Assembly: GCA_020736575.1 (NCBI GenBank)
Contig: JAGPYM010000016.1
Coordinates: 310,001-374,000 of the forward strand
DNA length: 64,000 bases
DNA from: Thelonectria olida
Taxonomy: Eukaryota > Ascomycota > Sordariomycetes > Hypocreales > Nectriaceae
Reading direction: 5' to 3'
Within the stretch, counting starts at the first letter, position 1; every line of letters begins with the position of its first letter. Both the position numbers and the translations under genes were made by a program. Under the pieces are notes generated by a model. It had not been told where the DNA came from, ran no database searches, and saw only the letters and a program-made list of their open reading frames with translations. Below, piece by piece: positions 10,887 to 21,922 of this stretch.

Positions 10887-12977
10887 ATGGACCCGTTCAA
10901 TGCCCTGCGGGCGACGTACTATCTGGTGCTCTTCGGCATCGACATTGCCCAAGTCCCTTCCAGCGTTCGTCACAGCTTAGAGCTCGTCCGCACTTGCTAC
11001 GCAGATGTCCAGCACCTCATCGAGCTTCGACAGACGTACCTGTCGCTCCTCGAAAAGCGCCCTCCCGTCCTCGAGCGTGTCAACACAATCATCACAGCTG
11101 CCACCAACGGCCTGGTCGAGGTGTGTGCCATCGTTGAGAAGTGTCGCCCCGAAGCGAACAAGGGCCGCGTTCCGTTCCGTCAACGCGTAGAGTGGATTTT
11201 CTTCGACGAGAAGGAGATTCGGGCCCAGGAGCCCGTCATCAGTCGGCACCATGCTTCTGTGCTAGCTGAGCTGAATTTCCTTCGACAGATTGCCCTCTTC
11301 GCACCGGTAGGTGCTAGCGATGACAAGACGTCGCAGAAGCCAGAGGAGAGAAAGGTATTTGATAACGTGGCGTTGATGGGGGACTTGATGGGCGGTGCGT
11401 CTGGTATGAAGCCCCGCGAGTACAGAGTTGCTCACAGGTAACGACTGACGCTTTGTTTCTCAAAAGATTCCCGCTTTGCAAATATTATCTCGACTGAGAC
11501 ACCGTCCATGTCAACCAATCCGTACCCTACGGCGACAATGCCAAGGGCAGAGCCATTCATCCACCCCCCTCCCGCCTACACAGCTCAGCCTACGTCGAGG
11601 AGCAACGGCGCACCACCGCCCATCCCATCCTCCAGTCAACACGGCGCTTCTCACAACCCAGCCCTCACCAACACTTCACCAACGAAGCCCATGCAGAGTC
11701 CTGCAGCGTCCACGAATCATGGGAGCGTTGTATTTTCCTCCCACGATGCGGCTGGGCTAAGTCTTATGTTCGGAGGTGGCAATGATAACATCTCTACGGC
11801 CCCTTCACGAGCTCAGCAAAACATGCACCGAACACATTCAGACGTGCCAGGAACCGCGCCTCCGATTGCAGCAACATCTTCAATGAGGCCACAGCCACCC
11901 AGGAGCGTGACTGACCAACCCTATTGCCAGCAGAACATACACCATGCCCGGAGTGCGCCGCCTCCGTCAAGTCATGGGATGCCTCATCCCTCTGCCGCCC
12001 TCGAGGCATCAGAGTCGGGACGCCCTTTGCACCCGGGGCAATGCGAGTCTCAAAACAACTTGAATAGGCCAAACATGTGGCAAAGCTTCGAGGGTCCAAA
12101 TGATTACACCCAAAGACACGCTATGCCAGCGTCGCCTCGTCCCTCTACACAGCATATCGAAGCAGCAACGCCTCCAAATCCACGGCCTCAGAAGAAAGGT
12201 TGGGCGAACTGGGAACATCACCTTCACAAGATACATGGCGTCGACCCGGGCAACACAAGAGAGAGGGACTTACAATCTCACTTAGATACGTGCGTCAACG
12301 CAGGAGTGTCGCCGTTACTTAAGCCTCAACAGCCCGATTGGTCTCATCCATCACACATTCCAGGCCATCTTCACCCAATGCCGTCGACACAGACTCTACG
12401 CTCCGAATTGATTTCACCTGTTTCATCAGTCGTGACGCCGGCCCCCACGCCACATATTACTATGCCGGATCATCCAAGCTCAAGACCGCACACCGGGCTA
12501 CTTCCGGGTCACACATCTTGGAACAATCCTCCAGGTGTTGCTCCTGGGAACGTGCAACTTCTAAGCACGATACCCCCGGGGATGATCTATGGCCAGCCCT
12601 CTCTAAACACGACAATGTCGCCCCCAATGCAACAAGCGGCCTCGCGGCACGACACATCAACATCGATATCAACCGTATCATCCATCGCCTCAGTCCCTCC
12701 GCATACGTTCCAACCTCAACATATGAGTGGAGAGGGTATCCAGTATGGGCACCGGACAATACCAGGGGCGTCTCCAGGGGCAATACCAACCGCCCCAAGT
12801 GCACCAACTATGTGGGAGTTGCCTGGGTCGCCAATTGAACACCCTCCCAAGGTAGATCACACACCACATTCCCATTATCACGCACCCGTGGTCGAGCAGG
12901 TGCACGAGCTTTCCAGCGTTCAGTTTTCACCAGATCCAGTTGAGCTACCAGCTGGCACATACGGTTATCACTATTAG
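10887..12977 (+). CDS. Helical N-terminal domain protein with long disordered Pro/Ser/His-rich tail
   Basis: Two exons (10887-11394, 11467-12977) encode 672 residues. The donor at 11395 (GTGCGT) was chosen over a later GTAACG because the latter leaves a 29 nt intron. Residues 1-150 are alpha-helical, starting MDPFNALRATYYLVLF and continuing through repeated amphipathic segments up to NFLRQIALFAP. This opening resembles the N-terminal helical domains that head fungal STAND and HeLo-like proteins, but I cannot assign it to a named family. Everything after about residue 175 is low-complexity, rich in P, S, H, Q and T (for example HPPPAYTAQPTSRS), with no enzymatic motif. A scaffold or signalling-adaptor role is possible. 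No NTPase domain follows, unlike typical STAND proteins. Confidence 0.75.
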
Positions 12978-13750
12978 GCGACTACATACAGGTTTGGAAG
13001 AAGGAGTGGTCGACGTTATTAATGACAAGAAAATGGGGGTTTTGGTTTCTTAGAATATAGAACTCAGTTACGTGTTCAAGTGTTCAAGCACTCAACATGA
13101 ATTGGTCCTTCACGGCTAAAGCAATAATAAACAACTTGGCTATTCTTCCATTATGATAGGATTAGCTGTGATCAAATCACATACATCACCATTGACTTTC
13201 TTCCCTGATAACCTACCTAAGCTTTCGCTTTATAGATAAGCCACCGTGTCAATCACACAGCATCTTTGCGCTTTGGATTCCGCTCCCAATTCTTTACGGC
13301 ACAGCTTGTCATTATCCGCACAGGAATCAGCAGCGTCGTTCGAATTTAGAAAGTACGGTTGGCATAATCACACTGAGTTCGCGGGGTCTAACTCTAACTT
13401 AGCGTATTCTGGTCTTCTCTAGTAGAAGGAAGCTAAAAATAGCTTACTCGTAGAGAAAAGCTAATCTTCCCAACCACCTAGGTAGCAATGGAGGCCAAAG
13501 CAACAGACACAGGTAGCAGCCACAGCGTCGGAAACAGCCGATGCCGCAATGGAAGCGTCGAGGCCAATGCCACAGCTGCCGTTAGTCACTAGCTAGCTAC
13601 AACTACATTCGTGGCACTTGGTTAACATGGCGGCTCTGTCTGCATTTAAGGCTCCCATCCCAGCCCAGAGCTCCCAGATGCTGTCTATCAACCCCCGATT
13701 TCGTGTATTCATCCCACGTATCACTTTGAGATTCAAAGACTACCATTACC
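12978..13750. other. Intergenic region upstream of the GTPase-patatin gene
   Basis: This 773 bp segment lies between two co-directional genes. Its left half is AT-rich and likely 3' UTR. Near 13410-13460 an AGCTA-rich stretch contains short repeats of AAGCTAA type. No gene is seen. Confidence 0.4.
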
Positions 13751-16700
13751 ATGGTCTCAGCCATGAGATATTCTGACTCTGATGAGCGGCCTCCATTACC
13801 TCCGAAACCAATTCTGCAGCCCAACTTTAGCGAGTTTGATATGGCTGCTGCGGTACGTCGGCCATCGTATGCCCAAGGGTTAATTTCCTGCTGCATTTGT
13901 GAGCGAATCGAGAGAGTATGGACCTGCCTTCAGTGTGATGATTCGTTCTGCGACGAATGTTGGCCTAAACAACGGCCTCACCTGGTAAGTACTACCGAGT
14001 ATTTCTCACTTGAGAAATACTCTCCAAAACCAACCTTCAAAAAGCTTTGCCGTTTTCTTCACGCTCGCGTATTCTTTTTAGACCTGGGCACTCCAACCTC
14101 CTGGTTCGAAGAACTCCTGGGCCTAAATAAAGCTGACGAAATCATTCACAGCCGGGAAAGATTGGAATCGATGGCCGCCAGCACGAAAAAGTTGATGCAG
14201 AAGTCAATAATCGTCTGTCGAAAATCTTTGGCCAACCAACACAAGAGGAACAGAACAACCGTCATGGCGGCGATATCAGTACCACCTGGTTCGGAGTAGT
14301 CAACGAAGGCTATCAACCGTTTCTACATTATTCGAACCGTATGGTCGACATCCTACAGGAAAGCCAGGTTGGGGATTATTCAGAACGATTTCCTCATCTC
14401 GTGTCCTTTGTCGGCCAGACAGGTAAGTATCGATTCGCCGGCTCCCTTCAATCAGGTATAACTGACTCTTTATAATAATCAGGAGCCGGGAAGAGCACCA
14501 TCATAAAGATGCTGATCAACCGCGAACAGGCGAGGACCGTACAGGCCAGGGCCAAAAACACCAATGACTACCCTGCTCCTGTCCCTGGTCTCGTGGGGGA
14601 CAACATCCCCACAACTGGCGACGTGCACTTGTATGCAGATCCTGGCACATACTACGCTCAGAAACCAATCCTCTATGCTGACTGTGAGGGCTTGACTGGC
14701 GGAGAGAACGCCCCGCGAAGCCTGACATGCCGGGAGAAGATAGAAGGAAAGAAGCCCAAGCATCCAGCGAGAAACAAACTACGCAAGCGACTCGCATGGG
14801 CGGATAATCCCAAGCTGCAGTCACGAGAGTATGCTGTGAAGACACTGTTCCCTAGGATTTTGTATACTTTCTCCGATGTGGTGGTGTTCATCCTTCGAGA
14901 GGTCAGGTATGCGGCTCCGTTTACTGCAATCTACTATGAGACTTGACTAATTGTTCTGTTATGGCAGAACCTTTCAAACCGAGGTTTTACAACAGCTAAT
15001 CTGTTGGGCGGCTATGTCCATTGACAAGTCAATCAACCAGCCAAGTCTACCACACATAGTCGTTGTTATTAATGCCACCGAGACTAGCATCGACGATGCG
15101 CAGTGGGACCCGGATGCAGCCACCAAAGGGCTTCTTGGAGACTACGAAAACTCGGTTCACCAGGTACCGGCTTTACGGGAAGTCCTTGCCCGGTTGGAGC
15201 AAGGACTAGGTAAGAGGATCGAGACTACGCATGACCTCCTTCTGCATTACTACTCTTCCGTCAAGGTTGTTCGAATTCCTTGGAAAGGACGCTACATGCA
15301 GATCGATGACCAAGTCGGCAAGCTCTATGATGTTATCAGCTCCAGATGTGCAAAGTCCTATGCCTACAAGGAGAAGATCCGCATGTCACTCAATGCAGAG
15401 AGGCTCCCACAGTACGTCACTGCAGCTTACGATCATTTCTCGCGACAACTAGACGAACCATTCGATTTTGCGAAGGAGGCCCGTCGTCACACTCCCCTGC
15501 CCAAAGATTTCCGAGGCCACATCCTCAACCTCATCTTATCAATGTACAACAGAAATGATGGGGGAAAGATTCGCGCAGAGATTTTTTTTGAAACACTCAG
15601 TCTTCCGGTTGCATCCTGTATCATGCTTGCCGCTACTAGGGACAACATTCAAGGTAACAAAACAGCCTTTTGTTTATCATATTTGGACATCAAAACTAAC
15701 AGCACATAGGAACTTATTCTAGCTTACTCAAGAACACTTACCATGAGCCTCTGAAGGCGGCATTCACAGAATTTTGCGACCGGTGGTTACGTTGCTCTTT
15801 TGAGAAAGCCGGTTACCAGTGTTGCAATGCCCAAAACACGCACGGGAAGGGGCACCAAGCACATACAGGAAGAATCCTGGCCAAAGGCACATACCAATCG
15901 ACATTTGATACCGACAAGTTCTTTGCAGACTGGATCAAGTCAATTGACCAAAATATTCAGGTTCAGGACGATCTCCTGCAAAGACAGGTCACTAGAGACG
16001 AGAGGACCCTCCCTGCCAAGCACAAGAGAATCATGGCAGAGTTCTATAGGGCCAATGGTCCTGCAGACAGAATCAAGAGCCACTTGACTTGTCTCTGTTG
16101 TGTGCGCAACATTCCTGGGAATGTCCTTCCCTGTCAACACGCACTCTGCAAGGACTGTGTCCAGGCCTTCGGGTGGAACGTGGGGAAAGGCGTCTTCGAG
16201 CTCCATGACTGCCCTCTTCATCCATTGGACACTCGATGGGCTTCTCCAGCGCGGATCAGATTCAAACCTCATGGGGCTGGTGTGAGAGTTCTATGCTTGG
16301 ATGGGTGAGTGGTCCAACTGAGTCTTATCCATGGAATCTAACCATCAACTTAGGGGTGGAGTCAGAGGCATCATCGAACTTATGATTCTGCAGGCTATTG
16401 AAAAAAAGCTTGGAGGTTATATACCTATCCAAAGCTTCTTCGATCTGATCGTCGGGACCAGGTCAGTCTTCACACAACGTTCAGATACGAAATCACTTAG
16501 CTCACAGTCACAGCACCGGTGGCATCATTGCTCTAGGTCTGGGAGTCAAACAGTGGAGCGTTGACGACTGTATTCTCCGGTTCGAAAACCTCTGCAAGGA
16601 TGCATTCACCTCGCGTGGTCCACCAGCGCTGAGAGCTTTGACTATAGTCAGCCGCATAAGTCTCTACAAGACCAAGCCTCTAGAGGATGCTTTGCAATCG

Positions 16701-18499
16701 GCCTTCGGCACCCATGGTTCGCTGTACGGTAATTTCAGGTCTGAGAGCTCGATGGACATACGAGTCGCAGTCACATCGACTCATGCAACAGAGAAAAGGC
16801 CAGTTGTTCTGTCCAATTATAATACGCAAGGACGTCGTGATGGTTGTAAGTACTCGCGCATCCTATACCTTGACCGCGACTCTAACGCCCATCCCAGTGC
16901 CGTATGCATTCGTGAGAAGCCAGGACCCTGACAGAGAGCTGAAAATCTGGGAGGCTGCTCGGGCAACGGCGGCCGCACCCCCTTACTTCAAGCCCTTCCT
17001 TCAGAAAGATACAATGGCAGCCTATACTGATGGTGCCATCCATCACAATTGCCCAGCATCAATTGCAGACTACGAGCGGAGGCTTCTCTGGGAGGAGGTC
17101 AGCGACTGGCCTCCTGACATCATGCTGTCTCTCGGTACTGGCCTGGGCAACCCCGGCAAGCTCTCGCCGGATGCTCAAGTTAGCTCACGCTCGAAGTCTC
17201 CGCGTTCTCCGCGCTTGCCCGGAATGGGTGGTAATGGCCTGAAAATGATGTGGTGGGCAGCCAATGCCATCGTCGACAATCAACTGGATTGCGAAGGAAT
17301 TTGGAAGAAGCACTGCGCCAAAGCAACGCCGCCAGGGCAGACGCACACCGTTGAGGACATGCGTCGCAACCTTCGTATCAACATTCAGTTTCCTGAGTCG
17401 CGACCCATTCTTGATGACGTGAAGGCCCTGGATAGCATGCAACGGCACGCCGAGAACTCCATCCTCGAAGATGCTGATGTCTGTGGAGACATTCATGAAG
17501 TGGCACACCGATTAATAGCAAGCTGCTTCTATTTCGAGGAGTCCGGGCCTGGGATTCTGGATCGAGCCACCGGGGTGTATCGGTGTGATGGTAAGACCAC
17601 GCTCCTACTTTCTATCTTAGCGCTCACAACCCCTATCTCCTCCCAGAGTCTCCCTCACATCGTGCATTTATTTATTATTTGACTCCTAGAGTATGCTTTT
17701 ACTTGCATAGTCCGTTCACGGTTCTTTCAAGTTCAATTATTGACCATTAATAGGACACATTCGTTGCCGCTTCAGCGAAGGTAGCTCTAACCTCAAGGGT
17801 GTCGGTCGTTTCTTACGCAACTGCATCCGAGGGCAAAGCCTTGAACCATATTTCTTCTTGCAAGAGAATTACGGCACGCCAGAAGAGAGGGTTCATGAGG
17901 TACCCATTGCTCCCTCGAACATCAACAACATGTGCAATTTGGGCATCTTTCAGCTTTCCACTGAACTGAAGATCGAGGCAGCCCATCAGTCGAGCACAAC
18001 CCGTCTCTCGTTACGTCTTCAGGAGGATCCTTACCGCTCCAGTTCCATGTACAGCTCCGTCCAGGACCCTAGCATGGGGTCATTGCTTTCCATTAGCGGG
18101 TTTCCGCGGAAGATTTGGGCTCGGGGCGTCATGGCAGTCACTCCCGACAAAGAAGAGCCTAATGGCGAAGAAGAAGTTCTTCCGAAAGCCGTGGGAGAGC
18201 CAGTGCCAGAGATGCTTGTTGAAGAGGCCGCGGCACTGCGAGGGAAGAAGATGAGGTTATTTGGGCCTTTTTCTAGATCGAGGCGCAAGAGTCCGCTTCC
18301 CGCAGGCGATCCCGGTTCCCCCAGCTCAGACGGCAAGTTACATAAGACAAGAGATAGCATAGGGAATAGGCCGGCAGAATTACGAAGCTCAAGTTCGCAA
18401 TCGACGTTCAGCAGTGGGGAGACGCGCGGCTCGATTGCTTCAACTGATAGCGACACTAGTGGGATCGTGGCCAGCAATGGGACATATCAGCTGGAGTGA
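13751..18499 (+). CDS. Zn finger - P-loop GTPase - Zn finger - patatin-like phospholipase fusion
   Basis: Nine exons (13751-13984, 14152-14422, 14483-14906, 14968-15653, 15710-16304, 16354-16461, 16514-16845, 16898-17590, 17754-18499) close in frame to 1362 residues. Intron 1 (167 nt) was set by the acceptor at 14151, because the earlier AG leads to a stop. Residues ~47-71 form a Cys-rich finger (CCICERIERVWTCLQC...CDEC). A P-loop GQTGAGKST lies near residue 168, followed by DCEG (Walker B/G3-like) near 234 and VVVINATE as a possible G4. A second RING-like finger (CLCCVRN...PCQHALCKDC) starts near 666. The patatin domain starts at DGGGVRG (~735), has the nucleophile elbow GTSTGG (Ser ~774) and the dyad Asp in DGA (D928). 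The last ~200 residues are Ser-rich and disordered. Patatins hydrolyse membrane phospholipids; nucleotide binding probably controls this, by analogy with NTPase-gated immune effectors (inference). Key catalytic residues are all present. Confidence 0.9.
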
Positions 18500-18635
18500 A
18501 TTTGAACGGTAATGGGTTATTGATCTATGGTATCTGGGTAGATACTAAGGGGCATCGTCTTTACGAGTGCGCAACTAAGTAGGACTTAAGATTCAAAGGA
18601 CTTATTTAGAGTCATGAATCAAAACTGGTTATTAA

Positions 18636-19684
18636 TTATACCGAAAGGAAAACTCTGTCCCCCTTTTTTGCTTCTATCCATCCTGAGCTTGCTAAGCCTA
18701 GAAGCACAAACAAGAACAGATACCTAGATGTAGCTACCTGATCACACTCAAAGGCAAAATCAAGATCAGATGCTCCGACACGCTCCTTGAAAACCTGATC
18801 AAACCGTTCACTCTGCGCGACGGTAAAGTACTCCTTCCACGATCCAATTTCGCCCTTGCGGAAGAACTTGTTGAACTCCTTGACGTCCTTCAGGGCGCTG
18901 AATTGCGTCTTCTGCATTTGTGAGAAGCCAATCTTAGACCTGATCTCCTCAAGCTTCTCCGGGCTGAGCTCGATGTCCAGAAACTCTGCAATTCGTCTCA
19001 GCTGAGATTCAGTGTTCCGCTTGAGCTCCTCAAAGGCCAAGAAAAGAACGTTTTCGGCGTCTTTGTGCTCCCACCAGCTCAGAACGTGGTCGAACCAGTC
19101 ATCGCGCTGGGCCTTGACGTCCAAGAACATCTGGAGCCGGTGGTCCCAGACCAGCTTTTCCCACTCTCGAAGTAATAGTAGGAAGAGCAAACGTCTTTGG
19201 GGTTTCGAGCGATGTAGATGTACTTGCAAGGGTTGCGGGCAGGCACGCCGCCGAGACCCATCGAGTAAGGCATGTGAGACTTGAAGATGCGAGGAGCTGG
19301 GGCGTTTTCCAGCTCTTCTCTACTTCTCGGATAGGTCCAGCTGCTCTCGACCCAATGAAGCGAATTGCGTAGAGTTGTCCCCTCGCTTCCAGTGAGAAGA
19401 ACGATGATGTATGAGAGCCATGTAGACCCGGACTTGGGATAGGAAACAAAACAAATGTCCGAGCCCCGAGTCTGAATGTTGCGAGAAAGCTCGTAACGCT
19501 TCGGGGTGATGTACGGCGGCATGGCTTTGCCATCCACCATGCGGTACTTGTAACCAAAGTCCCCGATCCTCAGGTCTTTAGGGACTTCTGCATGAATTTC
19601 ATCAGAGTACTCCAGGACATTGTAGGATTTGCCCTGGGAGTTGTTGTTAGTGGCAGGGGCTTGTTCGATCAACGACGGTGCCAT
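18636..19684 (-). CDS. PAPS-dependent sulfotransferase with an apparent frameshift
   Basis: The frame from ATG 19684 reads a sulfotransferase N-terminal half: the 5'-phosphosulfate loop is FVSYPKSGSTWLS and the 3'-phosphate-binding region is YIYIARNPKDVCSSYYYF. Just after YYYF (about 19163-19170) the homology jumps to another frame, which continues with REWEKLVWDH, then DWFDHVLSWWEH and FLAFEELKRN down to 18636. No intron fits, and the total length is one base short of a multiple of three, so a single-base loss is the simplest reading. It may be a sequencing error or a genuine inactivating mutation. The C-terminus after DFAFECDQ is an unusual hydrophobic tail, and a GTAG... donor there could mark a short intron. 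If functional, the enzyme would move sulfate from PAPS to a hydroxyl or amine in the cytosol. Confidence 0.75.
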
Positions 19685-21922
19685 TGTGGTTGTGTTAATG
19701 AGGATGGTGGGAGGACTCGAGTAAAGGTGAGCGAAGTGTTCAAGATATCAAAATGTGTTAGAAAGATGGTTATTCCGAGCTAGAGAACACGTCGAGCTAA
19801 GGGAATATACACTCATCATGCCTGCCGCAAGGTAGTCGTCTTCATAGGCTATCCCGTTGCCGATCCCAACATCTATCTAACGCCCTCCGCAGATCACGAT
19901 TCAAATCCTCGGCTTCCGAAAGTGCCCTAGTTTCAAACGGATGGTTGGCTGAAGCTGAATGCAGAGACGGGAGAGATGCAGACGAGGATGATCTTGAGCT
20001 TATCATCGATTAGGCTCGAGCCGCTGATGCTCAGCCAAGCAACGGTTGAAGATCCCAACCCGTGTCCCGCGGGCCGCAAGTGAGCCGTCATCGATGTTTA
20101 TGAATCCCCATGGTTAGTTGGTCACAGTCTCCAAAAATGCAATTCGAAATCACTTTTAAGACAAATCACTTGACCAACTAGAGCTTGTGAGTGTATGTCG
20201 ATGTTGATCCATGGCATGGCAAAGCACTGAAGTTCCCATTCACATGCATCTTGTCTCACCAAGGAGTCGTGCTCGGACAGTATGGCTCCGGGCTGCCGAT
20301 TTACCATGGGCATCTCAGAGCGACCTAGTTGGTTGTCAGGGGATGTTACGGCGCGTGGGGCTGCGTTGATCGACACGACTATTCTTCGTAAAGTGAGACA
20401 TTGTGTCGACGGGCCGTCGAAATCGGACCCTCAGCCATACGTACCAAATGCCAGCTGGCTGGTGCATAATGGGATGCTCCAAGGGCGAAGCCACGACGGC
20501 CAAGTACAGGTAGCTCGAATGATTCATCCATACTAACCCCATTTACAGGTTGTCTCCTGTAGGTACTTTGTAATGCCCCAGGGTCATTATCATTCCGCTC
20601 TCGCTTGGACCGTGTCTTCGTCTCTCTTGGATTGCTGGACTTGGCAGCGCATACTCAGGCGGCCAACGGCCAAAAGCCGAATCTGTTCAGAGACTAGTGG
20701 TGTGATGGTGAGCACGGTCGATGAGCATCACCATCGAAGCCGCCATTTGCCGTTTTGACCAGCGCCTTGGTGAGGGAAGACGCCCGTGCGGTATTGGAGG
20801 GGCATGGAATAGGTTATTGATCAACACACGCATTGGCCAAGAGTAGAATCCCTGGATAGAGATGCTGATGGATCAAAAGGGAGCACATGCTCTTGAGCAG
20901 ATGGATCGCATGGCAAAGCCGATCTGATGTTGGATCAGGTAAAAGGCACAAAACAGCTTATTTCCGGCCCAATTGGCTCGGCAATTGAGGCTCCAATGGC
21001 CAGATGCAAGCTCTTCAGCAGTGGGAGATCCAATCTTTCCACGCATGTTCCAAAATCTCCATTCGGCAAGAGGCCGGCCACTACCTGGCACCAGAGGGGC
21101 GGCTCAGCCATTGCCAGGCCGTCTATTGGCTCATGTTCCAGCGTCCCATCAACCGTCGGACCACCTCCGTTGACCTGTTTCCAACGCGAGGCTCTTGATT
21201 AACTTTTACGTTATGGATGGGGCCATGAAGCCACCGCCGGCGAACCCATTATACACGGCAACGGTGCGAGCCCACGCCGGCGGCCCCTCATCTGTCAGAC
21301 AATTTGTATATAGAAACGTAATCGTTGCTCCCAAGACGCGTCCGCTTGCCCGTTCGAGGACGCTCCGGTGGAGAAAGGCCCCGGGCGGGAGCGGCGGCGC
21401 CGATGGGTCATGGGCGGCGGCGACCGGATTCAACCGGCTTAAAAAAAATCATCAAGTTGAGATGGAAGCGTTCTTCCTTCTTCTCGTATTGTTTGTTTCG
21501 TCCCGAGTCTCTGTTGGAAGCCAGGGACACGATCCCCCGGCGACGAACTGCTCCCACCCCGCAAATCTAACTTGTCACGTTAAACTCATCAGATCCCGAC
21601 CTGGGGTATGAGGGCTCGCAAACGGCTTCCCCATGGAGATTTACGTAAAGATCGTAGGTGTGGAAACCCCGTCCTTGATAGCTGAATCATGAGATGCGTC
21701 CAACTGGGCTAGATGAAGGAGCGAGGGAGAGAGGAAGACGGGCCGGGGTTGTTTTGTTCCCCACAGAGAGTCAGAGCCGTATCTCATTCTTTGAAGATTG
21801 GAGTCATACTCCTTAGTCCTGGTTTCCTTCTTGTTTTGTGGTGACTTATATATCAATCGTTGTGGCCCTCCTCCCCAGCTCAAGGTTGTAGCAAGACGAC
21901 AACTCCAACACCGACCACCGAC
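19685..21922. promoter_or_regulatory. Long divergent intergenic region, sulfotransferase / amino-acid permease
   Basis: Over 2.2 kb separate these divergent start codons, the longest gene-free stretch in the window. Several short frames exist on both strands, but none has a plausible start, splice sites or recognisable protein. A GC-rich block lies at about 21220-21430, followed by a T/C-rich stretch and the TATA-like element at 21847. I see no transposon ends. Confidence 0.4.
21847..21853 (+). promoter_or_regulatory. TATA-box-like element of the amino-acid permease gene
   Basis: TATATAT lies 70 bp upstream of the permease ATG at 21923, a normal distance for a fungal core promoter with a short leader. 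It is followed by a C-rich stretch and a CAAG-type initiation context. Confidence 0.45.

Noticed and set aside
11395..11466. Alternative end of the 10887 gene's first exon at the GTAACG near 11440, or termination at the TAA there
   Set aside because: It would leave a 29 nt intron or a truncated protein, whereas the GTGCGT donor at 11395 gives a normal 72 nt intron and keeps the frame.
14092..14151. Acceptor at 14091 for intron 1 of the GTPase-patatin gene
   Set aside because: The exon would hit an in-frame stop at once; the acceptor at 14151 with a CTGAC branch point leads to the conserved-looking PGKIGIDG segment.
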